Positions 43,326 through 56,264 of a stretch of 64,000 bases of DNA are shown here, one piece after another. The position numbers were made by a program, and so were the translations under genes. The notes below the pieces were generated by a model that was given only the letters and a program-made list of their open reading frames with translations, did not search any database and was not told the origin of the DNA. Source of the DNA: Melampsora larici-populina 98AG31 (lineage: Eukaryota > Basidiomycota > Pucciniomycetes > Pucciniales > Melampsoraceae); assembly GCF_000204055.1 (NCBI RefSeq), contig NW_006768772.1, positions 1,796,071 through 1,860,070 of the forward strand, read 5' to 3'. Each line of letters opens with the position of its first letter. The first letter of the stretch is position 1.

Positions 43326-45456
43326 ATGGATCAACCTAAGTTCGCAAAGTGCCTTACTTTCCCTGCTCAATCTTTAGTTGAACTCACCCTTGCTTTCCCA
43401 CTATGCAGCTTTGAGTCTGATCACGAAGCATTAGACCATTATCGAAATTTGGCTAAAAACCTACAATATGACCTTGATGATACACGAACAGCGTTGGAGG
43501 AATTTCAAACCTCTTCAAAAGAGTTAGAAGCCGAACTTGAAAAGGATTTGGCTACGACTGAAAAACAACTCAATGAATTACGTGGAAGGGAAGAGAACCT
43601 GACTCACGAAGTAGATCAGTGGAAGGTCAGTTCTAACAATCGATTCTCCATGCTTCAAGTCACTCACTCCTATCCATGTCACAGACTAAATATCAATCAG
43701 CTCTACGAGATCACACCAAAACCATGACACACATGCAAGCCGAACTTGATTCTTTGCGTACATCGAACGAAGAGTATCGAACTCGTTTGCGCGATATGGA
43801 GTTAGATAACGACGAGCTAGAAGGCAAAGAAAGGTCGGATTCAATTTGTTCCCCCATCTACCCCTGTATCACTCTCCGAGCACAGCTCGAGAAGACGATT
43901 TCCAACGCTGACATCCACCGAGTCATTTCTTAGGATGGTCACAAGCTCTCTTCAAGACGTCGAGAGTAAGTACGGTAAAGCCATCGAACGAATCACATTA
44001 CTTGAGGATGAACTCATCGAACATACCCGACTTGAAGAAGAATGTCAGAGGCTCCGAGATGATATGCGAGGTAACGTTTTCCACATACTCTCCCTCGATT
44101 TTAGCCTCATCTGAGTTTGAATCCATCTTTTCCCTTACTTCGTATCGTCTTGTATCAGATCTGACCGAAGAGATGGGTGTGATGCGAGATCAACTGGCAA
44201 CTTTACAAGTCACCAACCCTGTCGATCTACCGGTCCAACCTCAGCCGCTCACTCCCTCCACTGCCCCTCTATCTGAATCTGCTTCGCCCTACTCGTCTCC
44301 GCGTTCGAAAGATCGAACACTAAGTGAAAGAAGCTTGAAGCTATCAAGAAGTCCACGTCATCTCTCACGCTCTCCTGCGTGCAAATCGTCCCCACAGACC
44401 GCACAAGTTCAACTCCTTGCTGATCAGAACGCCGTTACACCGCGCAGACGACTGATCTCACTGAGTGTCAATGCATCTGAAATCAAGAGTCCAACGGCGA
44501 TTCCCAGGTCTTTGACGAGCATGACCTTAACAAAGAGCTCATCCCTCAGGATCAGTCGACGTTCAACCGAACTGAAAGCTACATTGCATGAAGTTCTTGC
44601 ACCCAACAGCCGCATTCCTGCACCAGGTCAAAGTCCTTCAAGCCTGGGCAAATCCGTCTTGCGAAGAGATGGTAACCCGACTACGACCATGAAAGCTTCC
44701 AAGACTCCCACCACAAATGAAAATGTTAACACTCGAAACTCTCACCTCCAGTTCTTGAGAGCCGAGACACAGCGAATGCAAGGTATGACCCAGAAATTAG
44801 TTAGCTCTCGAACTTCACGTCTTGTGAGTGCTATTCCAGTACCAAAAGCGTCACTGTTAGCCTCAGCATACAAGAATCCGTCTACCGCCTTGACCGCCTC
44901 CACTCGAGTACCCGTTTCAAAAAGTCCAACCAAGAAGCCATCAATTGGGCACGGTTTGAGCGCATATCGCAACCCGGTTAGAAACTTTACACAACCTCCC
45001 ACACAAGACCAAGACCCCTCGGAAGGTCAAACTACCCGCGTTCCTAGGAAGTCTCATGCAGCTGTCCCTGTTCCAAGCAAAACTCGTATTGCTCGACCTT
45101 CATCAAGACTTTCAGACCATCAATCATCTCAACCGCCTAATAACTCTAAAACTCGTATTGCACGGCCGTCTTCGCGCCTCTCTGATCATCATCCCCCATC
45201 GAGATCAGTCACACCAGCCTATGGAGTTGCACGTCGAAAGCCGTCGATTGACAGTTCCAATCCAACCTCAAGACCAGCCAGCTCTTTGGGTCATATTCGT
45301 CGAAAGAGCACTGCACTCAATTCCTTACATTTTAGTAAACCTGACAATTTGATGACAGAAGACTTTGTGAATTCCAATATCAGAAAACCACAATTACTCG
45401 GTAAATCTCTAGGTCCCGGTGCTTTTAGGTCAAGGCCCCCTGCTCCTATCACTTGA
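43326..45456 (+). CDS. NudE/Ndel1-like nuclear distribution protein
   Basis: NudE proteins bind Lis1 and dynein and are needed for nuclear migration along microtubules. The gene starts with a tiny exon (43326-43339, MDQP), then exons from 43409, about 43685, about 43934 and about 44159. The joined N-terminus is a long coiled coil: DHYRNLAKNLQYDLDDTRTA, KELEAELEKDLATTEKQLNE, LRTSNEEYRTRLRDMELDND and ERITLLEDELIEHTRLEEEC, the layout of the NudE family dimerisation and Lis1-binding region. The C-terminal two thirds is Ser/Pro/Arg-rich and poorly conserved, with a directly repeated motif SKTRIARPSSRLSDH. No damage seen. It is followed by apc4 on the same strand. Confidence 0.82.
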
Positions 45457-46268
45457 TACCTTTCGTAGTGCGGGCTGGCAATATAGCCTGTACACCTTGT
45501 TTATTTTAACTTACTAGCTGAATGAATCTATACCCACTCTATCCACTCCATCACTTTTTTCACCAGAAAGCACGCATGCACACCATTTTTTACAGCCAAT
45601 TCCTGTTGTTGACTCATAATTTCATTTTTGCTCAAGATAATCTCTTCAATACACCATTCGGTCTTTTCTTTTCTCATTTGGCAACTTTCTTTTCGGTCTT
45701 TTGATTTTGAATCTTCTTTACAATGATTAATCTATTACAGATGATTCCATCTGTTTTCTTATATATATCTTTATCTTTATATGTCATGCATGTTGTATAT
45801 CTTTCGTATGCGATATGTTTTATAAATCTTTTTTCTGTCTCTCGTTTTGATCCTTTGTTGTAATTTTGATATTGATCTTGTAAGAAAGTTGAATTTTGAT
45901 GAGAATGGTTGTTTTTGGTCAAAAGTATGGATTTTTGCTTATCTTTATCATTTGGAGTTCTTCATTGTTGTAAATGAGTTGATTGAATTATGCATTAGAC
46001 TGTTTTGACTCTGGTGTTTTGCTCTGCAGAGTTTTGACATATTTCCATAAAGTGAGCCAAAGATGAAGATCAATTTCTTGAATTGAAGGTGGACTGTGAT
46101 CTTAACCAATTCAATGAAGAAGCAGCATATACCGGGTACCCGCAGGCTGAAGTCCCCGAATAACTTTTGCCCGGTTCCCGTGGTGCGTGACCCCAACCCC
46201 AATCGATTCTCTGCCAGCCTCACACCGAGGCGACGGGACCTTTGCCTTCTTCTCGTAAATTTCTCACA
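45457..46268. other. Intergenic region between the nudE-like gene and apc4
   Basis: T-rich start, probably 3' untranslated sequence of the nudE-like gene, then AT-rich spacer and a GC-richer 150 bases before the apc4 ATG. No gene or RNA seen. Confidence 0.6.
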
Positions 46269-49200
46269 ATGTCATCAGAACTCTTCGCACTTCTCTCTCA
46301 TCGTACCCTTCCATCTGAGCATCATCTCAATGTCAACTCATGCTGTCCCACAATGGACCTGGCAGTCTTCACCTGCCCATCTGCCGCCACCGTTGCCGGT
46401 ACACCGATCACTTCGACAGAGGTTCCTCGACCCAAAAGCGCGAGTTTCGATACTTTGACATGCTACCGCTTGGGAAACTCTACTCCGACGGTCTGGTCGG
46501 TAGTCGTCAACCAGTTCTTTACCGGATCTATGCCATGCTGCGATCCCTCCAGTCGACACGTTCAGGTCGACCCAGCTGCACGATACGATCAAATTACAGC
46601 TTTGCATTGGAGTCCAGACGGTGCGCGTCCATGGCTTGATTGTGATTCATCTCTGGCAATAGAGTTCACAAGTGATGATGGAAATTGTTCCTTCACGTGT
46701 TGATGTTGCATTTCGTATCGACACTAGGACAATTCCTCGCAGCTGCTTTGGGCTCGAGCTCAGGTACCCGACCCCCAGCATTGATCCTCTTGAGCGTTCA
46801 TGATGGCCAATTGCTAGTCCCGCCAACTATCATTCCGGAAGAATCCACTTCGACTGAGCATCCCCGATCATCTACGGTCAAAAATCCAGACCGAAGCATC
46901 CATTTCGCTGCTTGGCTGCCTTTGGATTCACCTGACAAATCGTCACGTCACACCGAAGCAGAAAATTGGCAACTGAAATCGACCGGGGAAGCTATATGCG
47001 ATAATCTTCCGGCTAATTTACCTGTTCGGCCGATGTTGGATTTGGAAATGTATGCGTCACCCCTTCACAGATCCATGGCATCGGCTGGCGCGCGCGTTAA
47101 TATGATGGCCCTCGATGTTTCTGTAGGCTGAATAATGATTTGGGAGCCGTGTCTACGTCTGATGCAACCGGGAAAGCAAAATCATCCTCTTCAATCCAGT
47201 TTCCACCTTCGTTGTTCAAGGGGAACCAAGCGCATCCAAAAACCGGCGTAAATTCTCTGCTTATCCTATCTTCGCACCGTGACCGAATCCACTTTTTCAT
47301 CAATGGCACTGTCTATTTGGGAAGCACGACTCTACCTGATAATGCTCAACTGAGAAGTGTACGACTTATGGCTCTCGATCCATCTGTCGTGCCTGACACC
47401 CAGGCACTTCCACCTAGACACCTGGGTTCAATCCGTTTACAGTTGTTCTGGCTTACGCTTGAGGGTACTATCAGTTATGGTCACCTGGACATGAGATCCG
47501 CTTGTATCCCGCGTGTAGCATCTGGAAACGTACCCCTGCCCATCGACAGCCCCTTTGTTTCGAAGCCGACGTTGGCCGTCTTGGGAGTTCGCTCGCAGGA
47601 ACTAGATCAACAAATCAGGCTTTCTCATTCCATACATGGCTTGTTGAGGGATTGTCTATTTGGATATTTCAGCATCATCAAGGAATGGCGGCTGTGTAGG
47701 TCTGGAGCTCAAAAATGGTACGACAGCTTTGATGAAATCAGCAAGGCACATGGCGGTAGGGTCCCCCTTTCGTTACAATATCCCATCATGTTGCAATTGT
47801 GGCCAAGCACAGCCATGATAAGATCAACTCGTCTAACTGTTGGATGTGACTCTTCTGTATGCATCGGGGTAATGTAGTACTTGCCCCTCTGTCATTCCAG
47901 ATGCTTCAATTATTATTTCTCGGTCAAGCTTCTGAAGGCTTACGTGACTTTTTGGGGACAAAGACAGCTGAAAGAGTGAGTCTCTCCTTCCAACTTGCAT
48001 TATGTGTGCTTCGTTTGCTTAATCGATCTGTTTGCCCCAAGACAGGTTTTTTCAAAGTGGGAATTCGCTAGTGCTGGTGGCATGAGTAGAATACGCTGCG
48101 CAGTTGTTGAGTTGCTGGTTCCCAATCTAGAGAGACTCTTTGTGTTGGTCACGGAGTTCAGAAATCATGTATATCCAGATATTGCGTACGTTGATACATA
48201 GAAACGTCCTATGCTGCATAGTAGGAGCTAACACATGAAGGTGTGATTGAATCTAGGCAGCCAAAGCTGATTGAGGATTCGAATTTTGAAGCATTGTTGC
48301 TGGTCGAAGCATTACTCAAGCAATTGTTATTCTCTGTACACGATCTGGATCATCAGCTTGAACGAGAAGAATACGCATACAAGGAATTTTGCAAGTGGCT
48401 AAGGTCTGGTAAGTGAGATGCTGAATGACTCCGTAGCTTGAAAGCGTTCTTGGAAATCTAGTTGGCATACACCAATCTAATCAACTTGTATGAAGAGTTT
48501 GAATTTATCACTTCAGCTGAAAACGCGGCTGGTCCACCCAACAGACCACCAATCACATACGACTTTATGACTGTCAGTAAGTTCATCCAACGTGGAAATA
48601 CCAACGAGCTCGATCAGGTTATATTCAGTCAACAAGCTGGCGATGACAATGATCATGTGGCTTTGCGACTGCAACATCATCACCTCATTCAAGAATACTA
48701 CGAAAGTCTTTTTGATATCAATGGACCCCAAACACGAGAACAGCACAAGACAAGACTTGACGATCTGCTGAATCAAATAGGGAATCATGAACCACACTTA
48801 CCCTACTCTGGAGTGCTGCCAGTCTCTCAGCCCCATATCAGCTCTACTTTGCCTATTCATGCTACACCTGATACTAGCCACTTTCAAATAAACCCGAACC
48901 AGGATTTTCAGACTCCCGGTGTTTTAGCTCACTTGACCAACCGAGATGAAGCAAGCTTGACACCTTCCAATATACTTCCTCATTGCTTGCGTCGGCAGAC
49001 GGTTTCTTCAGAAAGTTCTCCACCTAATCTAAAACTGAATGAAACTCTTACGACACAAGGCGGGACTTTGAGTTCTCGGGGAATCTACGCTAATTTAATG
49101 TCATGCTCGAGTTATCTTTCTGATGTGATGACAAGTATCTTTGAAAGGATTGGATCAAATCTGACAGTGGACGTGTTCAAGAATAAACCTAATTTGCCTA

Positions 49201-49955
49201 ATACTCCCAAAAAGTTGTTGTGTTCGCGTTATGTGGATTCCGTGAGTGGATCTCTGCCTTTACCTAATCATGGTATGAAGCTAAAGTTTTATTCGGGGGA
49301 TGCTCTTATTTGATTTGAAGTGTCAATACTTTGCATACCTGGGTAGAGAGGATCAGATTGATGTGCGTAGGATCCGGGTCAATGTGTCACCTGATCAATC
49401 ACAAACATTTGAGGATGCACAGGCGTCAGTCATGTGCCGGCTCGCTGGTAAGGGAGATGAGACACTCGAGCACGTCATCGTTCTCGATTTGGCATTCTTC
49501 GATGATCTCGAACTAGTGGTCTTGGGGCAGCTAGGGACAGGTATGGGTAAGGAAACACACTCGATTGATGATTCAATACCAACCATTGATAGATAACTAA
49601 TTACGCTAACGTATAACTTCTCCTGGTACAGCTACTCGTTACGTGCTTCTCACAATCCGGTATCCGCAGCTCTTCGACGGAAAAACAGACGTGTTGGAAT
49701 GCGTGAGTCTCTCCGTTGAAATTGCACGACATAGATTCAACAAGTAACAAAATGATTTCTTTGTACGTTGAACAGTTACCGATATATAGATTACATCAAC
49801 TTCAATCAGAATATTCACCAGAACAAATCAGTTTGAATGGAAACAAAGGACGTAGAACAGGATGTGTGATATCAGGAAAAGGTAGAGTTTTACATGTGTT
49901 TGATATGGAAGATGAAGAAGGAAGTGAAGATGTAGAGATGGAAAAGGATGATTGA
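46269..49955 (+). CDS. apc4: Anaphase-promoting complex subunit 4
   Basis: Apc4 is a scaffold subunit of the APC/C ubiquitin ligase that drives mitotic exit. ATG at 46269. The first exon carries the start of a WD40-like N-terminal domain (DQITALHWSPDG), continued after intron 46621-46727 by GQFLAAALGSS. An intron at about 47051-47129 (GTATGC...CTGTAG) restores frame where a stop would otherwise appear. Downstream comes the Apc4 helical region with MLQLLFLGQASEGLRDFLG and VFSKWEFASAGGMSRI, then EEYAYKEFCKWLR. The last exons encode YVLLTIRYPQLFDG and LNGNKGRRTGCVISGKGRVL, a typical Apc4 end, then an acidic tail. Two junctions (near 48411-48461 and 49270-49370) did not join in frame with simple GT-AG choices, so the model there is unsure. 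The start could extend upstream through another exon. Confidence 0.82.
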
Positions 49956-52253
49956 TGAGCCTAAGCAAGTGATCAAGAGGTAGATGGAAAATTGCTTGAT
50001 CGTTTTTATCATCATTCTGTGTCAACTTTTTGTAAAAACACATGAAGGAATTTTATATCAAAAGTATTGATACTCATGATTCTTTTGTCATTATTGTACC
50101 ACAGGTAACAAGACCATGAACAAGTTTTTGTGTCCCAGAGAGAAATAGTGTTGTGACTTGTGTTGAGAGTGGTCACTCAATTCTAACACTTGGCCCTGCT
50201 TTTGATGTCATCCAAATGTAAAACAATCAGTTCAGTTCTTTGATGCGCTGGAAGATCGTGCAACCATGATCATGAACAGAAACACTGTCCCAATTGGAAC
50301 AACAATTTTTTTGCAATAGATGATTGACATTTACACTATAATGCCAATCAATTGTTCCAAAAAGAAAAATTATCCCAATTAGGAGAGGGTTTAATCCTGA
50401 CAGTGAAACATGAGTTTTTTTACAATAATAACTCATGATTTTTATTTTTAAATGACATGGAGTAATTGAAAAAGTGTATTTTTCAAAGCATGACTGAAAA
50501 AAAGTTTGGAGGAGAATATATTATTTGTGATGTTGATGATGATGATGAGAGGGGAGGGAGGAGAGGAATGCTTTCACAGAGGCAGAGATATGTAGGAGAT
50601 TTTTTGAACTCCTGGTTGGGAGCAAGGCTGAGCAAGGTTCGGATTTTGTGTTGGTTGCAAAATCTCATAATTCAAAATCTATTTTTTTTCAACTCTCTCA
50701 AAATACCACAGCAATTTCTCTTGCTCTCTTAAATCCTTTGACCTTGCTATCTCTCTATCAAATCTTCTCTTCCACTTTCTCTCTCCTTCTATGCTTATCT
50801 AAGCCCATCACGAGCACGTTTTCCGCACTGGTGTTTGCTGCACCCTTGAAGAGGGGCTTATAACAAACCTGGGGTTTTTGGCAGAGGAGCCCAAGGATTA
50901 AGTCCTCTGACGTACTTTTTTTGAATTTTCACAAAAAGTTTCAAGAATTTGATATGTTGTTCTCTAAATCTTTCTGCTTATTTTGGTACCTCACATGTTG
51001 GTTCAAGTTAAAAAGAGTGCTCTAGTTTTGTAATGTAAAACTGGTATTTTATCTACCTCTGATGAAATTTGGAGGCAATTTCAGGAGGCTTAAGGGCAGG
51101 TTGGTATGGCTTATTTTGAGCTACTTATGTCAAGATTTGACTTGCATAATGATCATTGACTGCCAAGTTTCATTAGTCATTTCTCCATATTATTGCACAC
51201 ACCTTGACAAAAATCATTCAAATCATTCAAGCATGGCTTGGCACAAGGAGTTTTGAACACCTCCTTTCAACAGATAGAATAACTTGTGTGAAAACAATCC
51301 AGTAGGCTTGAAAACATCATCTAAAAATGTACATTTGTCTCTCTCTGACTCAATCTTGCCCCTGCTTTTCCTTGTAATCTATCCTGAATGTCATATTTGC
51401 CCTTTAGTGTAGCCTAACATGTCTTCTGTCACCTTGGAATGTCCCACATGCTCCCAAAAGAAGACCAAAAACCCTGGCATGACTGCACTTAGTCCTTATT
51501 CTCATTGCTGTTTTGCAATCAACAGCATTATATTAGCCACCACTAAGTCAAACAAGAACAATGATCCTTTCTCACTTGTTACCTCTGAAAAAAGGTGCAA
51601 CATTGAAAAACCTGCCAGCCTCCTTGGGAGACTCAAGGCTTACTTTGGCAAACCATTCCTTGGAAAAGACAGGTGATAAAACCAAATCTAAGTGATTTTT
51701 TTTCTTCAGAAATACAATTACATATCAATCATCATTATCATATTTCTTGTCTTATCTTCTTCATCTTGTATCATCTTTTGATATAGGATAAAACCAATGC
51801 TTCACTCTCCTATCTGTGTTGGTTTTGCAAGAGAGACAAAACAGATCCGGTGCGGGGGTATCAAAGCTAACCCAAGGCCTGGCTTTCCAGAAAAGTAGCT
51901 TCTTGCACAGGTTTCTTGAGTGGCACTTATACTATATACTGACTATCATTTTTCTTTTGGAGTAATTAATCAACTATATTAAAAATGATTGAACATATTT
52001 CATGCCCAGAATTGCCCACCTGGTGAAAACAAGAAGCCCTATGGCTGTTTCCTTGAATTGGAGATGACAAGAGCTGATTGGGCATAAGTTTATAAGACCA
52101 ACAATGCACTTGAGGTGAAATTCTATTCTTGTCATCTCCTCTCGTCACATTTCTTCTTTTATCTGCTGATTGTGTTATGGTCTCTCAAGCTGTTCTTGAA
52201 GATCACACTCCTCATGGAAGGTAATGGACCAATAGGATGTATGATCATTCCAC
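49956..52253. other. Gene-free stretch downstream of apc4
   Basis: AT-rich. Contains a GATGATGATGATGATGAG microsatellite near 50530 and a T/C-rich tract around 50700-50800. A frame at 51419-51676 encodes a small Cys-containing peptide (LECPTCSQKK) that I do not recognise. No supported gene. Confidence 0.5.
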
Positions 52254-53459
52254 AATGTTGTTATGACCGGAGTATAGCACCTAACGCATAATCGGAACAG
52301 TCGCACTCAAGTATAAAGGGCTTATACGGATTGGCTATCTTGAGGATTGGTGCTGTCGTGAATGACTTCTTTAGGATCTGAAACGCGTCTTCTTGTGGTT
52401 TCTTCCAAATGAACGGTGTTTTTTCACAGGTTAAGTCGTGCAGGGGTTGGGTTACTTTTGAAAATCCCTTAATGAACCGTCGGTAGAAGTTAGCGAATCC
52501 TAGGAATCGTTGGATCTGATTTACGTTCTTGGGGGTAGGCCATTCGGTAACAGCTGACACCTTAGTTGGGTCCATTCTTACTTTGTTCTTTGAGATGAGA
52601 AGGCCTAAATAATCAATTTCTTTTCGTGAAAATTTGCATTTTTCAGGTTTAAGCCAGATGTTGTGCGATTGCAGGATTGCCAGAACTTCTTCAACAACTT
52701 TCTCATGATCCACTCCCGCCCGTGTATAGATTAGGAGGTCATCAAGGTAAGCTGCCAAGTCCTTTCCAATCTTTTCTCTTAATATGTCTGAAATGAAAAA
52801 TTGAAAAAAACCTGGGGCCAAAGGGCATAACTAAAGGTTCGAATTGGCCTCTTTTGCATGTAAACGCTAACTTTTTCTCGTCTCCCTCCTTTACACGTAG
52901 ATTATTGTAGCCGTTCCGCATGTCTAGGCATGTGAAGTCTTCCGCGTCGCGTAGGCTATCAATCAGTTCCATGGTTAACGGCAGCGGGTACCGGTTTTTG
53001 ACGGTGAGTGCGTTGAGTTTACAATAGTCAAAACAAGGTCTTAGATTACCGTCCTTTTTTCCGGTAAACAAGACAGGGGCCGCCCAAGGTGATGTGGTTC
53101 GGCGAATTGTACCTTTCTGCAAGCCTTCATCAATCATTGCATCCAGAGCAACTTCTTCAGCTGGCAATAGGGGTATCACTTTACTAGCTTAGGGTGTCGC
53201 GCCGGGGATCAAATCTACTCGAAAATCATATTTTCGATGCGGAGGTAACATCATTGCTTTCGTCTTTCTGAACATGTTGATGTACCTGTGGTATCGGGTT
53301 GGTACTAGCTCTTCTGCTGATCTCTCGACTTTGTTTTTGGATGCATTAGCAGCTAGTTTTGCCAATATGTTCCATGATGCGCTGGCGGCCGACACTGTAG
53401 GTACATAACTATTCCCGGGGCAATAAAGCTTGTCATCTGGATTAAATGCTGGGAATTTT

Positions 53460-54290
53460 GGCAAGTCAAACTTACATTGCGGGGGCTTAATCTCCTGAAG
53501 TAAGAGAGCCCCCTCGCCAATATTCCTAGCATTCCCTTTCAGTACGCTAACGTCCTCCAGGGTGTTTTTCGGATTAGGCGACATCACAGGCTTCTCCTGC
53601 TCTGTGGTGGCAATGCTGTCCTGGTTGATTGGCAGCTCAGTTGTGGTCGTATCATCCAACAACTGTTGTCAAAGATGTGGGTGCTTGTCATCCGGGATAA
53701 TAACTGATGGGTAAGAATTTGTATCACACTCACCTTGCGGGGGTTTAACGTTAGCAAGGCTAACAACCCCCTTGTCACTTTCCCTAGCATTCCCCATCCA
53801 AGCACCGTGGCGATCCGGGGTGGTTTTCGGGCTGGAAGATGCCGCGTGGGTGGCAGCAAGGTTACTTGAGTGATTGATACGGGCGTGGTTGTGTGGCGGG
53901 TTCGTCGTGGTCGTGGGTGTCAATAACTGTTGTTGGAGATGTGGCTGCTTGTNNNNNNNNNNNNNNNNNNNNNNNNNNNNNNNNNNNNNNNNNNNNNNNN
54001 NNNNNNNNNNNNNNNNNNNNNNNNNNNNNNNNNNNNNNNNNNNNNNNNNNNNGAGGGTAAGAAACTCTATCACACTCACCTTGCGGGGGTTAACGTCAGC
54101 AAAGCTAACAACACCCTTGTCACTGTCCCTAGCTTTCCCCATCTGAGCGCTATGGCAATCCAGGGTGGTTTTCGGGTTGGACAATGCCAGGTCCATGGCA
54201 GCAAGGTAAGTTGAGGTATGGTCGTGTTGGTGTGTGGCGGGTTCGTGAGGTGGTGCAAGGTCGATGGCGTCAAGGTGGCTCATTTCACCC
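53460..54290 (-). repeat. Degenerate ~250-bp tandem repeats in the pol spacer
   Basis: At least three units share TTGCGGGGG, AACACCC/AACCCCC..TTGTCACT, CTAGC(A/T)TTCCC, GGTGGTTTTCGGG and GGTCGTG words in order. The units code in frame on the minus strand and lie between protease and RT. The 100-N gap at 53953-54052 falls inside the array, so the copy number in the genome may be higher. Confidence 0.75.
53953..54052. other. Assembly gap (100 N)
   Basis: A run of exactly 100 unknown bases inside the tandem array; likely a placeholder for an unknown length. Confidence 1.
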
Positions 54291-54738
54291 TTGGGTCGTA
54301 GGATACTGTTCTTCCAGTCGATACGGTGTCCGTTCTTCTTCAACCAAGGCATGCCGAGTATAGCATCGTAAGTGTCTTTGATTTTTGTAACAAGGAATCG
54401 GGTCTTGTCCTTATTGTTGTCAATGTATAGGTTGGTGTCGTGGGCGATGGTGCAAGGTGCGCCATCGAAGCCGTACACATCACCGGCTGTCTCAAGGGTT
54501 GAGATCGGGATCTGACTGCGTTCGACGAACTTAGTACCTAGTACTTCGTGTGTTGATCCACAGTCAATCAATGCTCGCGCGGGGGTCAATTTGGAGGTAG
54601 GGGACGTGGCACAAGGGGACTTTGATAGGGAAATGGAGGTGAAAACACGTGGGTATGAGCCCTGAATTTCATGATTACGAACTGCATCCATCTCTCCTAG
54701 TGAGTCTATCCTGCCTAGGCCCGGGGGTGGCACGTCCG

Positions 54739-55827
54739 TCACTCCCGAGCGTCTCCATTTTTTGACGTGTCGGCTGCTGATGAACTTCCTCTCCCCACCC
54801 TATCCCCTTCCAACGCAGCAATCTTTGCCTCCAACTCAGCAATCTTCCCTCTCCCCTTCCCATTCATTCGTCCCTTCCCTTTACACCACTTGACAGCATG
54901 ACCTGATTTCCCACATTGGAAACACAATCTCTCCCCTACTCGCCTCCTATACTCCTCGTTGGAAATGTCAAATCGGGCCGAAGAGATGTCCATAGCATCC
55001 GATGGAGTCGATTGTACTGGGGGGTTGTAGGTGATCAATTCGCCTCTAAGTTCACCATCAATAGCACAAGCAAGGCGCGTGATATCTTCAAGCGGATCAA
55101 ATTGTTCACGTATCATTGCAACACGGACGTTGGTTCGAAGGCCTTGGCGGTAATGACTGTTCAGGGTGCTCAACTCCCATCCAGTAGCAGGTGCAAGTTG
55201 GTTAAACTGAATCGTATAATCGGCCGCTGACTTAGTTTGTTTCAAAGCCCGTAGGGCTTTTTCGGCGCGTTGTTGTCGGTCGGAGTCGAAGAATATGGCT
55301 TGGAAGGCCTCAGTGAACTTGATGAAAGTGACAGGGTTATCCGGGTTTGGGTGCAAGGCTCGACAAAGATAAGGCTGCACCCACTGGATCGCATCGCCTC
55401 CTAAGTACGAGAGGGCAAACATCACCTTCGTAACGTCATTCGTGAACAAACTGGCATTCACTGCAACATAGAGTCCCACCTGACTTGCAAAGGCTTCTGC
55501 TGCAGCCCCTCGAGTACCGGTAAATCGTTCTGGTCAAGCGACTTGGATACGGGTGTCGCCGACGGCAGGTGCATGGTTAGTGGTTGGGGTCAGTTGAGCA
55601 GACGGAGGAGCGGTAGTGGTGGTAGCAGCAGCCGGGGGTGCTGCACAAGATGCTTCAGCCTCAGCCCAACGGGCTTTGGCAGCTTGCCAAAGGGCCGTCT
55701 CTTCGGTAAGTCGTGTGTTAAGATCGGCCATCTGTCGAACTAGGTTTGCGACTTCCTCTGCGGTTGCCATCAATGCTGAATCAGGCTCTTCAACTAGGAC
55801 TTCGTGCCACGTGTCGTCTTCTGCCAA
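54739..55827 (-). pseudogene. Gag of the LTR retroelement
   Basis: From ATG 55827 the frame encodes an acidic, Ala-rich leader with LVRQMADLNTRLTEET. After an in-frame TGA at 55536-55534 it continues PERFTG, MFALSYLGGDAIQWVQPYL, AFQAIFFDSDRQQRAEKALR and LKQTKSAADYTIQFNQLA, the gypsy-type capsid pattern. A CCHC knuckle follows (CFQCGKSGHAVKWC) and a Lys/Arg-rich tail. It ends at 54739, overlapping the pol frame by four bases. The TGA fits a former CGA (Arg). Confidence 0.8.
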
Positions 55828-56076
55828 CGTAAGGTCGTCTTGCGGGAGTCGAAAGGAAGGCGTGATGGTTGATTGTGGAGGGTTGTCTTCTTCTAAAGGT
55901 GTCTTTCAATATTCTTAAATGATCTATTCTTTCTTTCTTCTTATAATTTTAGTTTCTTCTTTTCTTTAATGTTCCTGTCTAAAAAATTTCTTCTTGAGTT
56001 CTTCTTTCTTTCTTTATTTCGTCTTTCTTGTAATCTTCTTTTCCTCTTGATCTGTCGCAGGTTAGATGTTACAATA

Positions 56077-56264
56077 TGTTATGACCGGGGTTGGTCTCTT
56101 GGAGGGGGACAGATAGCGAGAGGAGGGTAATGACTACGTAGTATTGTTATTGTAGCATAGAGAACAATGCGAGTGAAAAGCTCTGCTCTATGGGAGCGCG
56201 GCTGGCATGTCTCACATGTCACACATCGTGACAGCTCCATGATCCTATGTAATGGATCATAACA
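56077..56264 (-). repeat. 188-bp LTR of the retroelement
   Basis: Begins and ends with inverted TGTTATGA/TCATAACA, as LTRs should (TG...CA). The first 12 bases on the plus strand (TGTTATGACCGG) recur at 52259-52270 as the remnant of the other LTR. Directly outside is the 5-bp target duplication AATGT. Confidence 0.85.

Larger units (their letters stand above)
52261..54742 (-). pseudogene. Pol (protease, RT, partial RNase H) of the LTR retroelement
   Basis: Protease: ALIDCGSTHEVLG with Asp-Cys-Gly where Asp-Ser-Gly is usual, then AILGMPWLKKNG. A repetitive spacer with the assembly gap follows. RT: a TAA after LIPGATP, then [55 protein letters not shown] deletion next to MPFG removes part of the usual LTNAP segment and changes frame. 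The second frame resumes at [12 protein letters not shown], the catalytic box [11 protein letters not shown], then FLGFANFYRRFIKGFSKV and the start of RNase H (FILECDCSDYALGAIL) before truncation. Relative to gag the pol frame is shifted. Confidence 0.82.
52259..56264 (-). mobile_element. LTR retrotransposon with a large 3' deletion
   Basis: The element is flanked by AATGT on both sides (52254-52258 and 56265-56269). On the minus strand it reads LTR (56264-56077), gag, protease, RT and the first part of RNase H. Instead of the rest of pol and a second LTR, the sequence jumps at about 52271 to just the last 12 bases of an LTR (CCGGTCATAACA). RT motifs place it with gypsy-type elements. It cannot be active: internal stops, a frame break and the lost integrase. 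Confidence 0.85.

Noticed and set aside
47040..47135. Apparent frameshift in apc4
   Set aside because: A GTATGC...CTGTAG intron at about 47051-47129 joins the two frames cleanly.
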